This document shows, in pieces, positions 35,446 to 43,832 of a stretch of DNA of 64,000 bases. Source of the stretch: Natronorubrum daqingense (GTDB lineage Archaea; Halobacteriota; Halobacteria; Halobacteriales; Natrialbaceae). The DNA lies in NCBI RefSeq assembly GCF_001971705.1, contig NZ_CP019327.1, positions 496,001 through 560,000 of the forward strand, read 5' to 3'. The number at the start of each line of letters is the position of its first letter. The first letter of the stretch is position 1. Under the pieces are notes generated by a model that was not told the DNA's origin, ran no database searches, and saw only the letters and a program-made list of their open reading frames with translations. A program made the translations under genes and the position numbers.

Positions 35446-35939
35446 CTCCAGGGTACCTTCGGGAGTCGATCGGTAACGCCCTCTATCGACAGGTCGGGCG
35501 GGCGAACGGGCAGGTCCAGAGCCATCGCTCGCTCCCCGTCGACATTCTCGAGAGCGAAACGACCTACCAGGTCGTCTTCGATGCACCGGATGCCGAACCC
35601 ACTGACATCGAGGTCAGGTATCTCGAGGGGACCGTCAAAATCCGAATCGAGCGCTTCCGGCAGTATCGCGACGGCTACGAGATGCGCTTTCCCGGCCGCG
35701 GAATGGAGTTGACCGGATCGGCCGAACTGCCAGCAGACGCCATCGTCGAACCCGACGCCGGCGAGGCGACGCTGACGGAAACCGGAACCCTGCGCATTAC
35801 GATCCCTAAGGGATCCCGCGAGGAGGAACCGACGGCAGAGAGATCAGCTGATTCGTCGGCCGAGACCGACTCCGTTTCTCACTCGTCGTCGACCGACTCG
35901 TCGACACCGGCCGGCGAACTCGCCGTCGACGAGCAGTAA
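35442..35939 (+). CDS. Hsp20/alpha-crystallin family chaperone
   Basis: A 165-residue small heat shock protein. Residues about 30-125 hold an alpha-crystallin-type sandwich: LPVDILESETTYQVVFDAPDA, VKIRIERFRQYRDGYEMRFP, ending with ETGTLRITIPK (the G-x-L motif near the end). The last 40 residues are a Ser/Glu tail. It prevents aggregation of unfolded proteins. GGTGAT (35431-35436) is a Shine-Dalgarno 5 nt before the ATG and lies inside the leader ORF. Confidence 0.8.
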   Translation: MTPGYLRESIGNALYRQVGRANGQVQSHRSLPVDILESETTYQVVFDAPDAEPTDIEVRYLEGTVKIRIERFRQYRDGYEMRFPGRGMELTGSAELPADAIVEPDAGEATLTETGTLRITIPKGSREEEPTAERSADSSAETDSVSHSSSTDSSTPAGELAVDEQ

Positions 35940-35945
35940 CTCGGA

Positions 35946-37130
35946 TTACTGCTCGGAGTCGAGCGTCATTCCGTCGACGATATCGAACGATTCGTCGCCG
36001 TCGAATCGAGTCGGGTCGAACGCGTCGATACCGTCGTCGCCGAGGACCTGCTCAGCCAGTCGCTCGCCGATCGCCGGCGCGCGCATGAATCCGTGTCCGT
36101 GGAATCCAGTCGCGACGTAGAGTCCGTTCTCGAGTTCCCCGACGAGCGGATCGCGATCCGGCGTCGCCGTACAGAGGCCCGCCCACGCCCGCTCGAGTTC
36201 GATCTCGAGGTCGGGAAGACGGGTTTCGACGCGCGCGAGAATGTCTTCGGTGAACTCGCCGTCAGCGCTCCGATCGACCGAATCGGGGTCGGCTTCGACG
36301 AACTCTGTGCCGTCACCCGCGAGCAAGCCGTCAGGGTGGGGCCGCACGTAAAATTCGTCGCTCGCGTCGTACCACATCGGCTCCTCGAGGTCGGCGCTCG
36401 CGACGAGCGCCTGCACGCGATACGGTTTCATCGCGATCGACACGCCGTCGTCATCGAGCAACGATTTCGTGTGCGCGCCCGCCGTAACGACGACGGCGTC
36501 GACCTCGCGTCCGGCTCCGTCCGGGAGGACGACTCGAGAGGGGTCGGTTCGGACCTCGACGGGCGTGTTCGCCTCGAGCGTCGCGCCGGCACCGGTCGCG
36601 GCCGCGGCGAGACTCGCCGTGTACCGCCTCGGATCGGTGTAGCCCGCCGCGCCGGCGATTCCCGCGACCGCGACGTCGTCGGTCCGGAGCGTCGGGAACC
36701 GCTCGGCGAGGGAGTCGGCGTCTGCCTCGAGGGCGACGATGCCCCGTTCTTGCATCTGGCGAACCTGTTCGCGGATCGCCTCCGCCCGATTCGAGTCGCC
36801 GTCCCGTGCGAACCAGACGTAGGGACACTCGACGAACGGGAACGTGTCGTCGCCGGAGAACGCCCGAAATCGTTCGATCGCCTCGCCGGCGATTTCGGCG
36901 TCGAGGGAACCCGCAAACGCGTTGTAACAGATGCCAGCAGCGCGCCCGCTCGCACCGCTTGCGACCTCGCCGGCGTCGTAGAGCGTCACGTCCGCGCCCG
37001 CTCGAGCGAGGTCGTACGCCGTCGTCGCGCCAACGGCACCAGCACCGACGACGGCGACCTCGAGTCCGGTACCCGATTGCGTGAACGCGTTCGCGCCGAC
37101 TGCAATATCGGGGTCGTCTTCGGGCGTCAT
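35946..37130 (-). CDS. D-amino acid/glycine oxidase-like FAD protein
   Basis: A 394-residue DAO-family flavoprotein. VAVVGAGAVGATTAYDLARAG near residue 24 binds FAD, LYDAGEVASGASGRAAG follows, and FHGHGFMRAPAIGERLAEQ is the C-terminal FAD closure. Relatives oxidise D-amino acids, sarcosine, glycine or dimethylglycine; the substrate here is unknown. It is convergent with hsp20 (6-nt gap) and co-directional with the next upstream gene across 147 nt. Confidence 0.87.
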   Translation of the reverse strand: MTPEDDPDIAVGANAFTQSGTGLEVAVVGAGAVGATTAYDLARAGADVTLYDAGEVASGASGRAAGICYNAFAGSLDAEIAGEAIERFRAFSGDDTFPFVECPYVWFARDGDSNRAEAIREQVRQMQERGIVALEADADSLAERFPTLRTDDVAVAGIAGAAGYTDPRRYTASLAAAATGAGATLEANTPVEVRTDPSRVVLPDGAGREVDAVVVTAGAHTKSLLDDDGVSIAMKPYRVQALVASADLEEPMWYDASDEFYVRPHPDGLLAGDGTEFVEADPDSVDRSADGEFTEDILARVETRLPDLEIELERAWAGLCTATPDRDPLVGELENGLYVATGFHGHGFMRAPAIGERLAEQVLGDDGIDAFDPTRFDGDESFDIVDGMTLDSEQ

Positions 37131-37277
37131 CGTCGATCACGTACCGAGTGTCGATACCAACCCCGTCGACGCGATACCCTTCCACCACCATCGTGTGTAC
37201 TCGTCGTCATGTGGGGTACTGTGGAGAGGAGGTACTTACCTCTGGGTGGTACGCGACGCGTCCTGTGGCCGACCGAC

Positions 37278-38057
37278 TCACGAGCGAAGCGACTCGAGGC
37301 CCTGTGCCGGATAGCCGACGACGGTGGTCGCCCCGGAGTCGCGAAGTCGCTCGACCCGTTCGCCGACCGCTTCCGGGGAGCCGACGAGCGCGTACTCCGT
37401 GGCCGCCGCGAGCAAGACCTCACGTGCGCGAGCGCTCGCACTCGAGTCGGTCGCTGCGCCGTCGGGGAGTTTCCGGGAGACCGGTCGGCGACGGGCGACG
37501 TACTCGCCGACGGCATCGAGAATCGCGTCGTCGTCCGTCGTCAACACCGTCGGGGCGTAGACCGCAATCTCGCCGCCGAAGCCTGCCGTTCGGAGGGCTT
37601 GTAGTTCCTGTTCGGTCGTCCGCGAGAGGAGGTCGTACTGGGTCGCGCCCGTCGCCATGGCGATCCGTTCGACGCTCTCGGTGCCGACCCAGGCGTCCGG
37701 ATCTGACTCGAGGGCGCGACCGAATCGGGGAGCGACGGTTCGCTCTCGCTCCGTCTCGGTGAGATACCCAGGGTGGCCGGCGACGAGAATTCGACTGACT
37801 GCGTCGGGGACGTCCGTCCAGAGCGAGTCGTCTCCGAGCGGATCGAACCCGTCGGCACGGACGGGCGTCGTGAGGTAGACGGAGCCCTCGCGGGCGAGAG
37901 AGCGCAGCGTTTCGGCGGATGGGACGTGCTCTCGGCCCTCGTAGTCGATTGCGAGCGTGTCGACTGGAAGTACTCTGGCCGTTTCGACGGCACATTCGGT
38001 TGGCTTCAGCGCGATTGCATCCAGACCGGCGCGGGCGACGGTATGTTCGGTCAACAT
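37278..38057 (-). CDS. Haloarchaeal conserved protein (luciferase/LLM-like end)
   Basis: A 259-residue protein with TIM-barrel-like repeats of strand and helix. The C-terminal YALVGSPEAVGERVERLRDSG followed by TTVVGYPAQG matches the end of LLM/F420-dependent monooxygenases, where this loop closes the barrel. RILVAGHPGYL and TVLTTDDDAILDAVGEYVARR also fit. The protein is shorter than a standard LLM enzyme, and I recall such proteins only as a conserved haloarchaeal family (DUF7388-like). Function unknown. GTG at 38069 is an alternative start. Confidence 0.65.
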   Translation of the reverse strand: MLTEHTVARAGLDAIALKPTECAVETARVLPVDTLAIDYEGREHVPSAETLRSLAREGSVYLTTPVRADGFDPLGDDSLWTDVPDAVSRILVAGHPGYLTETERERTVAPRFGRALESDPDAWVGTESVERIAMATGATQYDLLSRTTEQELQALRTAGFGGEIAVYAPTVLTTDDDAILDAVGEYVARRRPVSRKLPDGAATDSSASARAREVLLAAATEYALVGSPEAVGERVERLRDSGATTVVGYPAQGLESLRS

Positions 38058-38275
38058 CGATAACGTCACTCGCTCGACGCGCGGTAGGTTCCGACGTGGT
38101 CTCCATCGATCGGTCTACCGTCGTCGACGCGATTGTCGGGTCTGCGGGGTCGACGCGCAAAAATCTGGCGTTCCGTCAGGATCGATCGATCGCTCAAAGC
38201 CGATTGCCTTCGGCCGACGCGAGTCCACAATCTACTCGTATGAGGGACACAGACTCTGTGTGTGAACGTCGCCAC

Positions 38276-38962
38276 ATGAGTTCGCTGAAAGGGGATTTCG
38301 GTCGGGGGCTGATCGTCGTTGGACCCGTCCTCGTGACGCTCGTACTCCTCTACATTCTCTACTCGTTTATCGCGCGATTCACGCCTGCCGTCCTCATCAA
38401 CGCCGACGTACTCGGCGTGTTCCTCCCCGGCGTCAACGAGTTCGTCCTCGCCCAACTCGCAGCCGTACTTCGCGTCCTGACCTTCGTCGCCCTCCTCTGT
38501 CTCGCGATGTACGGGATCGGACAGACGACGGACACGACGACGGGCGAAGTCCTCGAGGGAATCGTCGACTATCTCGCCAACCGCGTTCCCCTCATTCGAG
38601 TCATCTACAACGCGTCGAAAACTGCCACCGAAACGGCCCTCGGCGCGGGCGATACGCTTCAGACGCCCGTCAGACTCGAGACGTGGAACGGGCTGCGGAT
38701 GACGGCGTTCAAGACGGGCCGCACGACGACCGACGGTCGCGTCTTGCTCTTTTTGCCCACCTCACCGAACATCACGACCGGGTTCGTCCTCGAGGTCTCA
38801 CCCGAGGAAATAACCGAACTGGACGAAACCGTCGAGGAAGCGCTCACTCGAGTCGTCAGCGCCGGATTCGGCGATGCCGATCGAGCGGAGGCGGACATCG
38901 ACGAACTCTCCCTGTCCGTCGTCGGCGAGATGGAGATCGAACGGGGCCCGCCCAAGAAATAG
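38276..38962 (+). CDS. DUF502 family membrane protein
   Basis: A 228-residue protein with two to three hydrophobic segments: LIVVGPVLVTLVLLYILYSFI near the N-terminus and LRVLTFVALLCLAMYGIGQ after it. The rest is a soluble domain with VPLIRVIYNASKTATET and VLLFLPTSPNITTGFVLEV, the DUF502 signature. Role in membranes unknown. ATG at 38276 gives MSSLKGDFGRG, the usual start; the open frame extends much further upstream without support. Confidence 0.85.
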   Translation: MSSLKGDFGRGLIVVGPVLVTLVLLYILYSFIARFTPAVLINADVLGVFLPGVNEFVLAQLAAVLRVLTFVALLCLAMYGIGQTTDTTTGEVLEGIVDYLANRVPLIRVIYNASKTATETALGAGDTLQTPVRLETWNGLRMTAFKTGRTTTDGRVLLFLPTSPNITTGFVLEVSPEEITELDETVEEALTRVVSAGFGDADRAEADIDELSLSVVGEMEIERGPPKK

Positions 38963-39015
38963 CGGCGTCGTGGCTCGCTCCATCGTCGTAGCTCACTCGA
39001 CATACCGACGGCGGT

Positions 39016-39606
39016 TCACTCGGCCCGGTCGACTCGCTCGGACGCGTCGAAATCGGTCGCCAACTCGAGTAACTGGACGAGCATTCGGCCCGTGGCGCCC
39101 CAGACGGTGTAGCCGTCGACGTGGAAGTAGTGGATGACCATGTCGCCGTAGTAGGGGTGATCGCGGTGCTCGTACTCGTAATTCGCCGGATCGAGGAGCT
39201 CGGTCAGCGGCAGGACGACGATTTCGGCAACCTCGTAGCCGTCGCGTTCGTACTCGCGGTCTGGCACGTGGCCGACGAACGGCGTGACGGCGTACTCGGA
39301 GACCGTTCGAATGTCGTCTAACCGGCCGACGATTTCGACCTCGTGGGGCTCGAGTCCGATCTCTTCGTGAGACTCTCGAAGCGCGGTCTCGAGGATCGTT
39401 TCGTCGATCGGTTCGGCACCCCCGCCCGGAAAGCTCATCTGGCCGGGGTGTTCGCCGAGGTCGTCCGATCGCCGCGTAAACAGCAGGTGGTCCTCACCGT
39501 CGCGTTCGACGATGGGGGCGAGGACCGCGGCGTCGTACTCCTGATCGTCGATCTCGAGCGGTTCGTGGCTCGCGACGGGCTCGAGCGTTAGTGTCGTCTG
39601 GGTCAC
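39016..39606 (-). CDS. Nudix hydrolase, CoA pyrophosphatase-like
   Basis: A 196-residue Nudix enzyme. The box GGAEPIDETILETALRESHEEIG (residues about 61-83) matches G-x5-E-x7-R-E-x2-E-E-x-G. LLFTRRSDDLGEHPGQMSFPGG just before it is typical of the CoA diphosphatase (NudL) subgroup. It would hydrolyse CoA or acyl-CoA. The start is GTG at 39606. Confidence 0.88.
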   Translation of the reverse strand: MTQTTLTLEPVASHEPLEIDDQEYDAAVLAPIVERDGEDHLLFTRRSDDLGEHPGQMSFPGGGAEPIDETILETALRESHEEIGLEPHEVEIVGRLDDIRTVSEYAVTPFVGHVPDREYERDGYEVAEIVVLPLTELLDPANYEYEHRDHPYYGDMVIHYFHVDGYTVWGATGRMLVQLLELATDFDASERVDRAE

Positions 39607-39703
39607 GCGTGATCACACTCGTTCGGAGCTGGCCGAACTCGAGTCGGAAACCGGGTGAGGCTCGTCCGCGTTCGTCGGTCGCGCGGCCGGGGGAGCGGTC
39701 GAT

Positions 39704-40183
39704 TCACTCGAGTGACGCCTCCAGTTGGTCGCGCTCGTTCGCGAGGTCGACCGGCGCCCACGCTTCGACGTCGTAGCTGATGTCGATCAGTTCCTCGAGA
39801 TCCGCGTCGGCCGGGTTCTCGGTCGCCGTCTCGACAGCCTCGAGGAACTGCTCGCGGGCGGTCTCGCCGAGCGCGTCGCGGTCGAGTCGCCGTCGGTCGA
39901 CGTCGAGGATGTGCGGGACGTCTTCGGCGTGAGCCGGCACCGACGGGAACGCCGTCGGACCGGCGACCAGTACCGTCGTCTCAGCCCCGTTTCCGCGTGG
40001 CTCGTGGCGAACCAGCGCAAACGACTCGATGGCGTCGTCGATGGCCGCTTCGAGGGACGCTTCGTCGAGCGATCGGCCGTCGGCCCGATATGCGGCTTCC
40101 GAGAGCGCCCGCTCGAGTTCGGAGCGAGTCAACGCGCCGAAGAGGTCGACCACGCCGGCGAGTTCGTCGGCGGTCGCGTTCAT
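39704..40183 (-). CDS. Haloarchaeal conserved protein (DUF7109-like)
   Basis: A 159-residue acidic protein without cysteines or membrane spans. It starts with a helix-rich region (ELAGVVDLFGALTRSELERAL) resembling an HTH or tetratricopeptide start, with VDRRRLDRDALGETAREQFLEAV in the middle. No catalytic motif is visible. Co-directional with the glycosyltransferase (26-nt gap), it may be its partner. GTG at 40192 is another start. Confidence 0.65.
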   Translation of the reverse strand: MNATADELAGVVDLFGALTRSELERALSEAAYRADGRSLDEASLEAAIDDAIESFALVRHEPRGNGAETTVLVAGPTAFPSVPAHAEDVPHILDVDRRRLDRDALGETAREQFLEAVETATENPADADLEELIDISYDVEAWAPVDLANERDQLEASLE

Positions 40184-40209
40184 ACCCGCCACAACGAAGG
40201 GCGGGAAGA

Positions 40210-41373
40210 TTAGTCTTGTGCGCTGCCGTCGACGCGCCCGAGCGAGCGCCGTTCGGATCGCTGGTCCGTTCGCCAGGGGCGTGTCGCCTCGAGTACCGCC
40301 GTCGCGTCGAACGGCGCGTCCGCCCAGCGCGGTAATCTTCGGTCCGGACCCGGCGGCGTGATCGACTCGGCGTATCGAGCGAGCTGGTCTCGCTCGCTCG
40401 CCGGATCGTACGCGAGGCCGTTGAACGCCGCGTCAGCGCGATAGTGACCGACAAGTCCCTCCCCAGTCGCGAGAAACCGCTCCTGGAGGGTCTCGTAGTC
40501 GGGATCGACGCCGCGTTCCTCGACGACGCGCAACAGTTCGCTGGCGACTTCGCGGCTCATCCCCTCGAGTCCGGTCTCGCCGGAGACGCCGCGGTGGTCG
40601 TGTTCGTGTCGCCCAAGGTCGACCTGTGCGGTTCCGTCAAACCCGGCGGCGTCGAACGCGTCGCCGAGCGTTCCGACCTCGAGCCCCCACGCTCGCGGGG
40701 CACGGAGTTGCCGTGCGAGGTCCGAACGCGCGGCGAACTCGCCCGCGAGGGCGTAGCGAAACGAATCCAGATACGCCAGAATATCCTCGTTGTGTTCGTC
40801 CGCGAGCGTCCGGACGAGTGGCGTGTAAAAGAGCCGAAAGAGACGACCGTAGAGCCGTTCGTCTTCGATTCGCGCGTAGTAGCCCTTCGAGAACGAGAAC
40901 CCCATCGTCAGCGGGGCGAGCAGTCGGTGGACGTGCGAGGCGTCGTAACTCCGGACGTCGGCGTCGTGGACGACGACGAACTCCGCCGCTGTCGTGGCGG
41001 GGCCAAGCGCCAGCCAGACGTCGCGTCCTTTACCCGCACCCGGGGACACTCCGGCCGCCGCGAGTCGCGATTCCATCGCTGGTGAGTTACACCAGAGCAC
41101 CTGAATCGGGAGCGAGAACGACTCGAGCCACTCCCGAACCGGGCCGATACTGTCGGCGTCGGCGCGAACGGGAACGACGACGGCCGCCGGCGCTGGTGCG
41201 AGCGACTCGAGTTCCTCGAGCACGCGTTCGGCCGCGGGACTCCCATGCTCGCGGTCGGTCATCGGGACGACGACGGCCGTCTCGGCTATCGCCGCCGTCG
41301 TGTCGGCGCTATCTTCGCACGCCGAGCCACCGAATTCGTGGAGCGTCGCGATTCGCTCCTGGACGTACTCCAT
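40210..41373 (-). CDS. GT-A glycosyltransferase (glucosyl-3-phosphoglycerate synthase-like)
   Basis: A 387-residue glycosyltransferase. VVVPMTDREHGSPA and AAVVVPVRADADS start the nucleotide-sugar fold; GAGKGRDVWLALG and FVVVHDADVRSYD give the DxD metal site; GLEVGTLGDAF and HEHDHRGVSGETGLEGM resemble glucosyl- or mannosyl-3-phosphoglycerate synthases. It may make a compatible solute or a surface glycan. The start at 41373 (MEYVQERIATLHEFG) is standard for the family. Confidence 0.85.
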   Translation of the reverse strand: MEYVQERIATLHEFGGSACEDSADTTAAIAETAVVVPMTDREHGSPAAERVLEELESLAPAPAAVVVPVRADADSIGPVREWLESFSLPIQVLWCNSPAMESRLAAAGVSPGAGKGRDVWLALGPATTAAEFVVVHDADVRSYDASHVHRLLAPLTMGFSFSKGYYARIEDERLYGRLFRLFYTPLVRTLADEHNEDILAYLDSFRYALAGEFAARSDLARQLRAPRAWGLEVGTLGDAFDAAGFDGTAQVDLGRHEHDHRGVSGETGLEGMSREVASELLRVVEERGVDPDYETLQERFLATGEGLVGHYRADAAFNGLAYDPASERDQLARYAESITPPGPDRRLPRWADAPFDATAVLEATRPWRTDQRSERRSLGRVDGSAQD

Positions 41374-41608
41374 CGGTGGAGTGTTCGGCTGGACCGGTAA
41401 AATGGTCACGACTCCGGCCAAAGACTGTCGCAACGCAGGCTCGCGTCTCGAGCGTGCTTTTCGCCACCCTCGATACGTGGTTTCCGTGACGAACGAAGAA
41501 CGCTCGTTCTTTCACCAGCTTTCTCTCAAAAATATTGTCGTTCAGCTGATGGGAATAGTTCGGAAAAAGCACCGGTCTTTTTCTCCCCCTCCTTCGTAGG
41601 AGCGCAAC

Positions 41609-41779
41609 ATGAAATCGATCCGAAAGGCACTTCGCGAGGGTGAACTCGATAAAGACACCTACGATAGACTGGTCTGTGGCGAGTGTGAACAGCCACTGAA
41701 GACCGAAAACGACCCGGACAAAATCGCCACACTTCGGATCTGTCCGGAGTGTGACGATACCTGGAAGGAGATTCGCTAG
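41609..41779 (+). CDS. HVO_0758-type zinc finger protein
   Basis: A 56-residue microprotein beginning MKSIRKALREGELDKDTYDR with two CxxC pairs, Cys23/Cys26 (CGEC) and Cys45/Cys48 (CPEC), forming a zinc finger. In Haloferax volcanii the homologue (HVO_0758, from memory) has been linked to biofilm formation or regulation. AGGAG at 41598-41602 is 6 nt before the ATG. It is conserved throughout halophiles. Confidence 0.9.
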   Translation: MKSIRKALREGELDKDTYDRLVCGECEQPLKTENDPDKIATLRICPECDDTWKEIR

Positions 41780-41840
41780 CGCGGTCACGAAACTGTCCGG
41801 AAACGATCACGGTGACCGATCGGTCACCCTTGGCCACAGA

Positions 41841-42419
41841 TCACTCGAGTTCGTCGCGGCGAGGCTCACGGTGACGGCCCGTCACTCGCTCGAGGGCACG
41901 TTGTAGCGGCCCGAGACCGGGATAGCCGTGTCGTCGCCAGAGGACGAACGCGAGTGCAGCGAAGACGAACTCCGAGAGAAAGTACGGATCGGTCAGCGAG
42001 TCTTGGAGGAGGGCCGTGATGGTCGGCGGCCCCTGCTCGTACTCCTCGACGCCGACAACCGGCCAGAGGAGGTGATCGGCACTCCCTTCTTCGCCCCAGA
42101 GGGCTGGGACGGCATCGACGATAACGTGTGAGAGCGCACCGATCGCGAAGGCAACGCCGTACTCGCGACGATCGTACGCTCGAGCGAGGACGTAGGCCGC
42201 GAGCGAGAGCGGAACGATCGTGAACAGTGAGTGTGTGAGCGTCCGTCCGGTCGGAATAACGCCCAGATACCACGCCAGCGGTTTGTCGACGAGGTCCGGA
42301 AACTGACTCCCGAAGACGAGAATAATGACTGGAATCGCTGCTGGCCGCGCATCGAAGCGAACGCGGGTCGCAATCGCGTAACAGAGATAGGCGACGGCGA
42401 CGTGTCCGAGTGGCCACAT
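41841..42419 (-). CDS. Membrane metal-dependent hydrolase-like protein (YdjM/DUF457)
   Basis: A 192-residue protein with four to five hydrophobic helices. GHVAVAYL at the start, LVFGSQFPDLVDKP, RTLTHSLFTI and SHVIVDAVPA are the metal-binding His/Asp motifs of the YdjM/DUF457 group of phospholipase-D-nuclease-like membrane proteins. Function unclear. Convergent with the zinc finger gene (61-nt gap). Confidence 0.85.
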   Translation of the reverse strand: MWPLGHVAVAYLCYAIATRVRFDARPAAIPVIILVFGSQFPDLVDKPLAWYLGVIPTGRTLTHSLFTIVPLSLAAYVLARAYDRREYGVAFAIGALSHVIVDAVPALWGEEGSADHLLWPVVGVEEYEQGPPTITALLQDSLTDPYFLSEFVFAALAFVLWRRHGYPGLGPLQRALERVTGRHREPRRDELE

Positions 42420-42510
42420 GCTGGGGTGTGAGATGTGTCGACGGCCTATAACAGATGTGATCGAACTCAGCGACCGTTCAGCTTCCTCGGAAAGCGAGTC
42501 CGTCGTCGAT

Positions 42511-43692
42511 CTATCGGTCTCGGTCGACTGTCTCGCCGGGTTTCGTCGTCGCTCCGGGTGAGAGTTTTAGCCCCGGCGTGAGACTCGAGTTGATACCCGT
42601 CTTGACGTCGTCACCGGCGACGATTCCGAACTTTCGGCGGCCCGTCGAGACGCGTTCGCCCTTGACGGTAAACTCGATAGCTGCATCGTCGTGTCGCAGG
42701 TTCGCGACGTTCGTTCCCGCGCCGAGGTTGACGTCGCGACCGAGGACGCTGTCGCCGACGTACGAGAGGTGACTGACCGACGCGTCGCGTGAGAGCACGC
42801 TGTTTTTCACTTCCGCGGCGTGGCCGACTTTCGCGCCTTCGTCGATCAGCGTTGCGCCGCGAACGTACGCGTTGGGCCCGACGGTTGCACCCGAGCGAAT
42901 CAACGCGGGCCCCTCGATCACGACGCCGGATTTGACCGTTGCACCCGGCTCGACGACGACGTCACCCTCGAGGTGGGCGTCTTCGCTCACGTCGCCGTCG
43001 ACGCGTCGCTCGAGGACGGAGAGTTTCCACTCGTTGGCCTCGAGTAGTTCCCAGGGGCGGCCGACGTCGAGCCACCGCGAGAGCGTGACGGGGCTGACGT
43101 CGAACTCGTCTATTACCGTCGCGAGCACGTCCGTGATCTCGTGTTCTCCGCGGTCGCTTTCGGGGACCTCGAGCCACTTGCGGGCCGCCTCGGGAAATGC
43201 GTACGCGCCCGCGTTTGCGAGATTCGTCGGCGGATCGGCCGGCTTCTCGACGATGCCGGAGACCGAGTCGCCGTCGGTGCTGAGGACGCCGTAGTTTCGC
43301 GGGTCGTCGACTTCGATGGCGCAGACGGCCGGACACTGTTCGAAGAGTTGCGCGATCGCGGCCGGATCGTAGAGGTTGTCGCCGTTCAAGACGGCGAACG
43401 GGCCATCGAGGTGTTCGCTGGCAGCGTTGACGGCGTCTGCCGTGCCAGCCTGTTCGGTCTGGACCGCATAGGAGACGGGAACACCGCGATATTCCGGGCC
43501 GAAGTACTCGCGGACGGTATCGGCTTCGTAGCCGATGACGAGGACGATTTCGTCCGCGCCGGCGTCGATTGCAGCGTCGATCGTGTGGGCGACGAGGGGC
43601 CGGTCGGCGACCGGCAACATTGGTTTCGGGACCGAATGAGAGAGTGGTCGAATACGCGTGCCCTGCCCAGCCGCAAGAACGACTGCTTTCAT
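42511..43692 (-). CDS. Sugar nucleotidyltransferase with left-handed beta-helix (GlmU-like)
   Basis: A 393-residue bifunctional protein. KAVVLAAGQGTRIRPLS at the N-terminus is the nucleotidyltransferase motif, LPVADRPLVAHTIDAA and VLNGDNLYDPAAI contain the metal-binding residues. From about residue 230 come hexapeptide repeats (GATVKSGVVIEGPALIRSG, VGPNAYVRGATLIDEGAKVG) of a left-handed beta-helix acyltransferase domain. It likely makes UDP-GlcNAc or a related sugar nucleotide. The frame extends upstream to 44187 over another gene; ATG at 43692 is correct. CTTTATAC near 43764-43771 (reverse strand) may be its TATA box, giving a leader of about 45 nt. Confidence 0.88.
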   Translation of the reverse strand: MKAVVLAAGQGTRIRPLSHSVPKPMLPVADRPLVAHTIDAAIDAGADEIVLVIGYEADTVREYFGPEYRGVPVSYAVQTEQAGTADAVNAASEHLDGPFAVLNGDNLYDPAAIAQLFEQCPAVCAIEVDDPRNYGVLSTDGDSVSGIVEKPADPPTNLANAGAYAFPEAARKWLEVPESDRGEHEITDVLATVIDEFDVSPVTLSRWLDVGRPWELLEANEWKLSVLERRVDGDVSEDAHLEGDVVVEPGATVKSGVVIEGPALIRSGATVGPNAYVRGATLIDEGAKVGHAAEVKNSVLSRDASVSHLSYVGDSVLGRDVNLGAGTNVANLRHDDAAIEFTVKGERVSTGRRKFGIVAGDDVKTGINSSLTPGLKLSPGATTKPGETVDRDR

Positions 43693-43832
43693 GTATCTCG
43701 TTTGTTCCACGAACCGTCGGATAAGCGATTCGCTACCTCGCAGAGACAAGTATCTATTTTCTAGTATAAAGCGTGCAGATATCTTGAACGAGAACATACG
43801 AGAGCGATCTCGTTCGGTAGCCGACGACGGGG

